Source of the DNA: Acetobacteraceae bacterium
GTDB taxonomy: Bacteria > Pseudomonadota > Alphaproteobacteria > Acetobacterales > Acetobacteraceae
Assembly: GCA_030044345.1 (NCBI GenBank)
Contig: JASHVY010000480.1
Location: 1-7,127, forward strand
DNA length: 7,127 bases
Direction: 5' to 3'
How positions within the stretch are numbered: position 1 is the stretch's first letter; each line of letters starts with the position of its first letter. A program made the position numbers and the translations under genes. Below the pieces are notes generated by a model that saw only the letters and a program-made list of their open reading frames with translations, was not told the DNA's origin and searched no databases. Positions 1-5,392 of the stretch are shown here, one piece after another.

Positions 1-280
1 CAATGTCCGCCCCGTGGGCGTGCTGATGATGGTGGATGAGAATGGCAAGGACGAGAAGGTCATCGCCGTGCCCTCGCCCAAGCTCACCCAGCGCTATGCG
101 CATATTGCCGAGGCCGCGGACCTGCCTCCGATCACGCTCGCCCAGATCCGCCATTTCTTCGAGCATTACAAGGATCTCGAGGAAGGCAAGTGGGTCAAGG
201 TCGAAGGCTGGGGAGACGCCGTCAAGGCGCGGCGTCTGATCACCGAGGCGATCACACGCCATCAGTGCCAGAAAGGATAG
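1..280 (+). CDS. ppa: Inorganic pyrophosphatase, C-terminal part (5' end outside window)
   Basis: Soluble family I inorganic pyrophosphatase, which hydrolyses pyrophosphate to two phosphates in the cytoplasm and so pulls biosynthetic reactions forward. The reading frame is open from base 2, and 92 residues are visible, ending at TAG 278-280. Fragment residues D12, D17 and K19 (in VDENGKDEK) and Y56-K57 (in EHYKDLE) keep the same spacing as E. coli Ppa active-site residues D97, D102, K104, Y141 and K142. That alignment implies about 85 residues are missing to the left. The segment FFEHYKDLEEGKWVKVEGW is a family hallmark. A second in-frame stop (TAA, 290-292) follows three codons after the first, next to a short direct repeat of AAAGGATA (272-279 and 284-291). 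The gene converges on marC. Identification is secure; the start cannot be seen. Confidence 0.96.
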   Translation, partial: NVRPVGVLMMVDENGKDEKVIAVPSPKLTQRYAHIAEAADLPPITLAQIRHFFEHYKDLEEGKWVKVEGWGDAVKARRLITEAITRHQCQKG

Positions 281-311
281 GCAAAAGGATAAGCGCGGAC
301 TGCATGTTCGC

Positions 312-376
312 GAAGATTTGGCGCGAAGACTGGGCATGAAGACTGGGCATGAAGACTGGGCGCGAAGACTGGGCCG
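312..376. repeat. 13-bp tandem repeat, five copies
   Basis: Five head-to-tail copies of a 13-bp unit begin at 312, 325, 338, 351 and 364. The core is GAAGACTGGG followed by CAT, CGC or CCG. Copies two and three are identical; the first is degenerate (GAAGATTTGG) and the last differs only in its final bases. The array lies between the ppa stop and the inverted-repeat element at 401. It shows no coding signal and no T-run, so a terminator role is not evident. It looks like a slippage-prone minisatellite. A protein-binding array is possible but nothing in the sequence proves it. Confidence 0.9.
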
Positions 377-400
377 CAATCTCTAGAGGGTAATTTCTCA

Positions 401-484
401 GAGCCTGTTTGAGAATGCTACTGTGGTGGTCGTCCGGCGCCTGCGGCGCTTCCGACTCACCACAGCGCATTCTCAAACAGGCTC
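401..484 (-). mobile_element. 84-bp MITE-like inverted-repeat element (short form), flanked by TCA duplication
   Basis: The ends are perfect 18-bp inverted repeats: GAGCCTGTTTGAGAATGC at 401-418 and its complement at 467-484. Pairing continues imperfectly inward through CTGTGGTG and CACCACAG, giving a long hairpin. The triplet TCA directly flanks both sides (398-400 and 485-487). Read on the minus strand, the right-hand triplet is the TGA stop of marC. Read on the minus strand, the element matches the element at 1555-1716 with 4 mismatches in 84 bases and a clean loss of 78 interior bases. It carries no ORF, so it would need a transposase supplied elsewhere. A 3-bp TNA target duplication with GAGCC-type ends recalls the IS1031 group of the IS5 family. 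The family assignment is inference. As a hairpin between convergent genes it may also stop transcription. Confidence 0.82.
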
Positions 485-1138
485 TCAGTGGTGGAGAACG
501 GCGGAAACACCACTCCACACGATCTGAATGCCGATGCAGAGCATGATGAAGGCGGCAAGACGCAGCATCACGTTGGTGCCGCGCTCGCCCAGGATTGCGA
601 CGGTGCGCTCGGCGAAGCGGTAGCAGAGATAGATCGTGACACAGAGGGCAATGATCGCCGCCAGCGCCGTGGCGACGAAGAAAGCGAGATCGAGCGGCTC
701 CTGGCGCCAAGGCGGGCGCTCGGCCCCGAGCGTGATGGCAACCGAGATCGAGCCCGGCCCAACGGTGAGCGGCATGGTGAGCGGGTAGAAGGCATCGGGC
801 GGCCCTGTTCCGTCGGCGCGCGTCCGGGTATTGCGCCCGCCATCGATCGAGCCTCCGCTCTCCAGCAGACGCCAGCCGAAGGCGCTCACCGCAAGCCCTC
901 CCGCGACCCGCACCGCGGGCATGGTGACACCGAAAAACCCGAGCACGTTCGCGCCGAAAAAGAGCGATCCGACAAGAAGGAAGAAGCCGTAGCGCGCCAC
1001 GCCGAGCGCCAGCGCATGCCGCTCGGCCTCGGTGCAGCCGAGCGTGGCGGCAACGAAGAAGGGAACATTGCCGACCGGATCGATGATCGGAAACAGCGCG
1101 GCGTAGATGAGAAGGAAGCTGTTGGCGGCGTGGACCAC
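485..1138 (-). CDS. MarC-family integral membrane protein
   Basis: A 217-residue polytopic inner-membrane protein of the MarC family (UPF0056, annotated as NAAT-type transporters), whose substrate is generally unproven. About six hydrophobic segments lie near residues 7-32, 46-70, 72-92, 120-139, 150-175 and 194-214. Family marks are FPIIDPVGNVPFF (16-28) in the first segment, YPLTMPLTVGPGSIS (118-132) before the fourth, and LGERGTNVMLRL (183-194) before the last. Length matches the usual 200-220 residues. The start is GTG at 1138-1136; no in-frame ATG lies just upstream and no clear Shine-Dalgarno precedes it, so initiation is weakly supported. It is transcribed divergently from gapR and convergently with ppa. 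Its TGA stop (487-485) is also the flanking triplet of the inverted-repeat element, so the last sense codons (CAC CAC) lie directly against the insertion. Confidence 0.9.
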   Translation of the reverse strand: MVHAANSFLLIYAALFPIIDPVGNVPFFVAATLGCTEAERHALALGVARYGFFLLVGSLFFGANVLGFFGVTMPAVRVAGGLAVSAFGWRLLESGGSIDGGRNTRTRADGTGPPDAFYPLTMPLTVGPGSISVAITLGAERPPWRQEPLDLAFFVATALAAIIALCVTIYLCYRFAERTVAILGERGTNVMLRLAAFIMLCIGIQIVWSGVSAVLHH

Positions 1139-1191
1139 GGATCGCGCTATCGAGTTCGTTTTTGGAGAATGAGGCGCCGCGGCGCGGCGGA

Positions 1192-1220
1192 TTGACCCGC
1201 CCGCCTGCCGCGGCTATCCC
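1192..1220 (+). promoter_or_regulatory. Possible sigma-70 promoter for gapR
   Basis: TTGACC at 1192-1197 resembles a -35 box. After a 17-bp spacer, TATCCC at 1215-1220 is a weak -10 box. A start near 1227 would leave a leader of about 20 bases before the ATG at 1248. The region is the 109-bp divergent gap between marC and gapR. I see no convincing promoter for marC on the opposite strand. This rests on box matching alone. Confidence 0.35.
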
Positions 1221-1247
1221 CCGGTCCCCCTGCCGCAGGAGAGGCAC

Positions 1248-1523
1248 ATGGCATCATCGGGCACTGCCGCCTTGGCTCCGCGTGCCAGCGCCGGCGGCAT
1301 CGCGGCCGACCGGCTGCGCAGCCTGGTCGAGCGAATCGAGCGGCTCGAGGAGGAGCGCAAGGCCCTCGGCGCGGACATTCGCGATATCTACACGGAAGCG
1401 AAATCGGCGGGCTTCGACGTCAAGGTGATGCGCCAGCTCATCCGGCTGCGCCGCCAGGAGCCGCAGGCGGTCGAGGAGCAGGAAACGCTGCTCGATCTCT
1501 ATCGCCGCGCGCTCGGCATGTAA
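1248..1523 (+). CDS. gapR: GapR-family (DUF2312) nucleoid-associated protein
   Basis: A 91-residue basic, helical protein of the DUF2312 family. Caulobacter GapR, the studied member, binds overtwisted DNA ahead of moving polymerases and stimulates gyrase and topoisomerase IV. After a short Ala-rich, probably disordered N-terminus (1-18) comes a charged coiled-coil helix (about 20-52: DRLRSLVERIERLEEERKA). Then comes the family signature around IYTEAKSAGFDVKVMRQLIRLRR (47-69), and a C-terminal helix with EEQETLLDLYRRALG (76-90). All parts align end to end with GapR. The ATG has a good Shine-Dalgarno, AGGAG at 1237-1241 with a 6-base spacer. It stands alone between a divergent marC and a convergent acyl-CoA synthetase. 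Only 31 bases separate its TAA from the inverted-repeat element, and no separate terminator is visible there. Alphaproteobacteria may carry paralogs, so orthology to Caulobacter GapR is likely rather than proven. Confidence 0.9.
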   Translation: MASSGTAALAPRASAGGIAADRLRSLVERIERLEEERKALGADIRDIYTEAKSAGFDVKVMRQLIRLRRQEPQAVEEQETLLDLYRRALGM

Positions 1524-1554
1524 TCGTTGCGCGCCCCGACTGCACGAGTTCTCA

Positions 1555-1716
1555 GAGCCTCTTTGAGAGTGCGCTGTGGTGAGTCGGGAGCGCCGCAGGC
1601 GCTGGTCCGGCGCGGCTTTCGAGAACCGGAGCGAAGCGGCCTTTGAGGGCCGTGAGCACCGGAAGCGCAGAAAGACGCGTCGGACGACCACCACAGTCGC
1701 ATTCTCAAACAGGCTC
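1555..1716 (+). mobile_element. 162-bp MITE-like inverted-repeat element (long form)
   Basis: The ends are imperfect inverted repeats starting GAGCCT(C/G)TTTGAGA(G/A)TGC at 1555 and, complemented, ending at 1716; there are two mismatches in the first 18 bases. They extend inward to CTGTGGTG / CACCACAG. The outer 48 bases (1555-1602) and 36 bases (1681-1716) match the element at 401-484 in reverse orientation. The 78-bp core (1603-1680) is absent from that copy. The core holds a small hairpin, CGGCC-TTTGAG-GGCCG at 1637-1652, and no recognisable transposase remnant. Flanks are TCA (1552-1554) and TTA (1717-1719), both of TNA form but not identical. The right-hand triplet is, on the minus strand, the TAA stop of the acyl-CoA synthetase. 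The element fills most of the 193-bp gap between two convergent genes and may serve as a bidirectional transcription barrier. Confidence 0.8.
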
Positions 1717-3423
1717 TTATAAGGCTGCATCGAGCATCGCCCGGTGCGTGCTGAGCACGGTATGGCGGCGGATCTTCTGGGTCGGTGTCAGCAGGCCGTT
1801 CTCCTGCGTGAAAGGCGGCACCAGCCGGTGACGGCGGATGCGCTCGATCACCGAGAGATGCGCGTTCACCCGCCGCACCGCCGCCGCGACCGCGGCTTCG
1901 TCAGCCTCTTCCGAAGCGACGAGCAACGCCGAGAGATAGGGCTCGCCATCGCCGGTCACGACCGCCTGGAAGATTTCCGGCTCGTTCATCAGCATGCCCT
2001 CGACCCGCGCGGGCGAGATATTGTCGCCGCCCGAGAGCACGATGATGTCCTTCTTGCGATCGGTGATGCGCAGGTACCCATCCGCGTCCAGCATGCCGAT
2101 ATCGCCGGTATGCAGCCAGCCATCGGCGAGGCAGAGCGACGTCGCCTCCGGCTGGTTCCAGTAGCCGAGCATCACGAGCTCGCCCTGCACGAGGATCTCG
2201 CCATCCTCGGCGATGCGTAGCGCGACCCCTTCGAGCGGCGGCCCCACCGTCTCGATCCGCGTGCTGCCGGGCGGCGCGGCGCTGATCACCGGCCCCGCCT
2301 CCGTCTGCCCATATCCCTGGATGAGCGGCACGCCGAGGGCCAGGAAGAACCGCCCGACCTCCGGATCGAGCCTCGCCCCGCCGCTGACCACGAGCTTGAG
2401 CCGGCCGCCGAAACGTGCCTGCACCTTGCGCCGCACCAGCCGATCGAGCAGCGGCTCCGCGAGCCGGGCCAGCGGCGGGAGCGGACGGCGATCGATGCGC
2501 GCGAGACCATCGGCGAGCGTGCGTTCGAAAAGCGCGCGCCGGAACCGCGATTCCCGCGCCAATTGACCGAGGATGCGGCTGCGGACCACCTCCAGGACGC
2601 GCGGCACGATGGTGATGAGCGAAGGGCGGATCGTCGCGAGATCGGCGGCAAGATGCTCGATCCCCCGCCCATAGACGACCTCGACGCCGATGGAGGTGAG
2701 AAAGAACTGCCCGACCGTGTGCTCGTAGCTGTGCGAAAGCGGCAGCACGGAAAGATAGGTTTCGCCCTCGAGCGAAAGCGGGCTTATCAGCGTCTCCGCG
2801 CCGCGACAATTGGAGAGGATCGCGCGGTGCGGCAGCATCACGCCCTTCGGCGCCCCGCCGGTGCCGGAGGTATAGATGAGGCAGGCGAGGGTCTCGGGCG
2901 GAATCTGCGCGGCCTCCGCTTCGATATCATCCGCCGCCGCATCGCCCGCGATGATCTCCGGCCACGCGAGCGTGCGAATGCCTTGTGTCGCCGGCAGCGT
3001 CTCTCCCGTGACGATGAGATCGAGCCCACCGGCGAGAGAAGCGCCGGCGAGAAGACGCTCGGCGAGCGCGCGGGTCGAGACGATCGCGGTGCGGATCCCG
3101 GCATCACGGAGCAGATGGGCGTGATCCTGCGGCGTGTTGGTCGTGTAGGCCGGCACCGGAACCGCGCGGATGGCCATCAGCGCGGTCTCCGCGACCGGGT
3201 ATTCGGGCCCGTTCTCGGCGAGGATCAGAACCCGCTCGCCGGCACCGACCCCCGCGGCGCGAAGATGGCGCGCCGCTGCAGCGGCCTCGCGCGCGAAGCG
3301 GCCCCAGCTCTTGCCCTGCCAGGCGCCGTCGCGGAAGGCGCGCAGCATCGTCCGCTCGCGCCAGAGCCGGGCGCGGTCGAACAGCATTGCAGCCAGGTTC
3401 GGCCAATGCGGATAAGCCCCCAC
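1717..3423 (-). CDS. AMP-forming long-chain acyl-CoA synthetase (AMP-dependent synthetase/ligase)
   Basis: An adenylate-forming enzyme that activates a carboxylic acid, probably a long-chain fatty acid, with ATP and then transfers it to CoA. It resembles COG1022/FAA1 proteins. Numbering from the upstream GTG (573 residues), motifs in order are: P-loop YTSGTGGAPKG (189-199); GYGQTEA (375-381); the adenylate-binding TGD (444-446); the hinge region ITDRKKDIIVLSGGDNISP (458-476); and the C-terminal catalytic lysine K555 in TPTQKIRR. All catalytic motifs are intact. Two GTG starts compete. The one at 3438 overlaps its own AGGAG; the one at 3423 has AGGAG at 3433-3429 with a 5-base spacer and is preferred, giving 568 residues beginning MGAYPHWPNL. 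It is divergent from the oligoendopeptidase gene. Its TAA stop (1719-1717) abuts the inverted-repeat element. Chain-length specificity cannot be read from sequence. Confidence 0.92.
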   Translation of the reverse strand: MGAYPHWPNLAAMLFDRARLWRERTMLRAFRDGAWQGKSWGRFAREAAAAARHLRAAGVGAGERVLILAENGPEYPVAETALMAIRAVPVPAYTTNTPQDHAHLLRDAGIRTAIVSTRALAERLLAGASLAGGLDLIVTGETLPATQGIRTLAWPEIIAGDAAADDIEAEAAQIPPETLACLIYTSGTGGAPKGVMLPHRAILSNCRGAETLISPLSLEGETYLSVLPLSHSYEHTVGQFFLTSIGVEVVYGRGIEHLAADLATIRPSLITIVPRVLEVVRSRILGQLARESRFRRALFERTLADGLARIDRRPLPPLARLAEPLLDRLVRRKVQARFGGRLKLVVSGGARLDPEVGRFFLALGVPLIQGYGQTEAGPVISAAPPGSTRIETVGPPLEGVALRIAEDGEILVQGELVMLGYWNQPEATSLCLADGWLHTGDIGMLDADGYLRITDRKKDIIVLSGGDNISPARVEGMLMNEPEIFQAVVTGDGEPYLSALLVASEEADEAAVAAAVRRVNAHLSVIERIRRHRLVPPFTQENGLLTPTQKIRRHTVLSTHRAMLDAAL

Positions 3424-3473
3424 GCCCTCTCCTCGCACTCCTCCCCTTTCGGGTCAGGGTTTTGCCAACCCCT

Positions 3474-3502
3474 TTGACGGGTCTGCCCCCCGCCGCCATC
3501 TT
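3474..3502 (+). promoter_or_regulatory. Possible sigma-70 promoter for the pepF operon
   Basis: TTGACG at 3474-3479 is a good -35 box. After 17 bases, CATCTT at 3497-3502 is a poor -10 box (three of six matches). A start near 3509 would give a leader of about 40 bases before the oligoendopeptidase ATG at 3548. The site lies in the divergent gap (3424-3547) shared with the acyl-CoA synthetase, for which no clear promoter was found. Confidence 0.35.
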
Positions 3503-3547
3503 AAGGGAAGAACAGATCCGCCCCTCAGCATAGAGGACCCGAATCCA

Positions 3548-5371
3548 ATGCCATATCCCGGCCCGAGCCACGCCCCGGAAGGTCAGGCGGGCAGCGCGGA
3601 GGCGCTGCCGAGCTGGGATCTCGGCGATCTCTATTCCGGACCCGACAGCCCGGGCGTGGCCGCCGATCTCGCGCGCGCCGAAAAAGACGCCAAGGATTTC
3701 GCCGCGCGCCATGCCGGCCGCCTCGCCACAATCTCGGGCGCGGAGCTTGGCGCAGCGATCCGGGAATTCGAGCGGATCGAAGAACGTCTCGGTCGCCTCG
3801 TCTCCTACGCGCAGCTTCTCTTCAGCACGGATTCGACCAATCCCGAATACGGGCGCTTCTACCAGACGATCAACGAGCGCGTGACCGCGATCAGCAGCCA
3901 TCTCATCTTCTTCGGCCTCGAGCTCAACCGGCTCAAGGAGCCCGTGCTCGAGGCCAAGCTCGCCGATCCGGCGGCCGATCATTTCCGGCCATGGCTTCGC
4001 GATCTGCGCGTCTTCCGCCCGCATCAGCTCGATGACGCGCTCGAGAAGCTCTTTCACGAGAAGGAAGTCACCGGCCACAGCGCCTGGAGCCGGCTCTTCG
4101 ATGAAACGATCGCCGGCGTGCGCATCCCGATCGCCGGGGAAGAATTGACGATGAGCGCCGCGCTCAATCAGCTTTCGGATCGCGACCGCGCGGCGCGCGA
4201 GGCGGCGGCCCACGCCATCGGCGAGGCGCTCGCGGGCGATATCCGGCTCTTCTCCCTGATCATCAACACGATCGCCAAGGACAAGGAGATCGCCGATAGC
4301 TGGCACCATTATCCGCGCCCGGCGAGCTATCGCAACCGCGCCAACATGGTCGAGGACGAGGTGGTCGAGGCGCTCACCACCGCGGTGCGCGCCGATTATC
4401 CGCGCCTCGCCCACCGCTATTATACCCTCAAGGCAAAATGGCTCGGGCTTCCCCGGTTGCAGCACTGGGACCGCAACGCGCCGCTCCCGGAGGATGACGA
4501 TCGCCGCATCGGCTGGCCGGAGGCGCGGCAGCGCGTGCTCGGCGCGTACGGCGCCTTCAGCCCCGAGCTCGCCGAGATCGGCGGGCGCTTCTTCGCCTCG
4601 CCCTGGATCGATGCCGCCCTTCGCCCCGGCAAGGCGAGCGGCGCCTTCGCGCACCCCACCGTGCCCTCGGCGCATCCTTATGTGCTTCTCAACTATCACG
4701 GCAAGACGCGCGACGTGATGACGCTTGCCCACGAGCTCGGCCACGGCGTGCATCAGGTGCTCGCCGGCGGCCAAGGCTATCTTCTTTCCGGCACGCCGCT
4801 CACGCTTGCCGAGACCGCGAGCGTCTTCGGCGAGATGCTGACCTTCCAATCCCTGCTCAAGGATACCGCCGACGAGCGGTCACGCCGCATCATGCTTGCG
4901 GCGAAGGTCGAGGACATGCTGAACACGGTCGTGCGGCAGATCGCCTTTTACCGCTTCGAAACGCTTCTGCATGATGAACGCCGCTCGGGCGAGATCCTCC
5001 CCCAGCGCATCGGCGAGATCTGGCTTTCGGTGCAAAGCGAAAGCCTCGGTCCGGCCTTTGAATTCGCGCCCGAATACGCCAATTTCTGGGCCTATGTGCC
5101 GCACTTCATCCACACGCCCTTCTACGTCTATGCCTATGCTTTCGGAGATTGCCTCGTGAACGCGCTCTATGCCGTCTATCGCGACGGCCATCCGGGATTC
5201 CAGGCGAAATATCTCGATATGCTGCGGGCCGGTGGTGCGAAGCGCCATCGCGAGCTGCTCGCGCCTTTCGGGCTCGATGCTTCGGACCCCGCCTTCTGGA
5301 AGCGCGGCCTCGATGTCATTGCCGGCTTCATCGACGAGCTCGAGCGCATGCCGGGCGCCGGCCCAAGCTAA
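3548..5371 (+). CDS. pepF: M3-family oligoendopeptidase F
   Basis: A 607-residue cytoplasmic zinc metallopeptidase of family M3 (PepF type) that degrades short oligopeptides. The N-terminal helical part starts with the conserved SWDLGDLYSG (22-31). The catalytic domain carries HELGH (395-399), giving zinc ligands H395 and H399 and catalytic E396. The third ligand is E422 in LAETASVFGE (420-429). The C-terminal IHTPFYVYAYAFGD (521-534) supplies the conserved His/Tyr substrate-binding face. Length matches the usual 590-610 residues, so the gene is complete. There is no signal peptide. The ATG is preceded by AGAGGA at 3532-3537, a rather long 10-base spacing. It is likely the first gene of an operon: the kinase gene starts 21 bases after its TAA with no terminator between. 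Very long antisense ORFs cross it and are treated as high-GC shadows. Confidence 0.94.
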   Translation: MPYPGPSHAPEGQAGSAEALPSWDLGDLYSGPDSPGVAADLARAEKDAKDFAARHAGRLATISGAELGAAIREFERIEERLGRLVSYAQLLFSTDSTNPEYGRFYQTINERVTAISSHLIFFGLELNRLKEPVLEAKLADPAADHFRPWLRDLRVFRPHQLDDALEKLFHEKEVTGHSAWSRLFDETIAGVRIPIAGEELTMSAALNQLSDRDRAAREAAAHAIGEALAGDIRLFSLIINTIAKDKEIADSWHHYPRPASYRNRANMVEDEVVEALTTAVRADYPRLAHRYYTLKAKWLGLPRLQHWDRNAPLPEDDDRRIGWPEARQRVLGAYGAFSPELAEIGGRFFASPWIDAALRPGKASGAFAHPTVPSAHPYVLLNYHGKTRDVMTLAHELGHGVHQVLAGGQGYLLSGTPLTLAETASVFGEMLTFQSLLKDTADERSRRIMLAAKVEDMLNTVVRQIAFYRFETLLHDERRSGEILPQRIGEIWLSVQSESLGPAFEFAPEYANFWAYVPHFIHTPFYVYAYAFGDCLVNALYAVYRDGHPGFQAKYLDMLRAGGAKRHRELLAPFGLDASDPAFWKRGLDVIAGFIDELERMPGAGPS

Positions 5372-5392
5372 CGATCGTGGCGGGCTGAGACC

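Noticed and set aside
312..376. The 13-bp array considered as a CRISPR or plasmid-type iteron array
   Set aside because: Units are directly adjacent with no spacers, so it is not CRISPR. There is no replication gene or AT-rich stretch nearby to support an origin.
381..388. Perfect palindrome CTCTAGAG before the first element
   Set aside because: An 8-bp palindrome is too short to interpret and has no second copy or clear partner.
252..1247. A 331-codon minus-strand frame and a 235-codon plus-strand frame (488-1195) over marC
   Set aside because: Both are shadows of the MarC frame, which alone has hydrophobic segments and family motifs. The 331-codon frame also runs through the tandem repeat and the inserted element.
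1254..1730. A 158-codon minus-strand frame crossing the long element, considered as a transposase remnant
   Set aside because: The part inside the element shows no DDE-type motif or transposase similarity that I can recognise, and the rest is antisense to gapR.
3104..4849. A 581-codon open frame on the minus strand overlapping the oligoendopeptidase gene
   Set aside because: It lies antisense to a gene with a complete M3 domain and catalytic motifs. Its translation is rich in Arg, Ala, Glu and His without recognisable motifs, as expected of antisense frames in GC-rich DNA.
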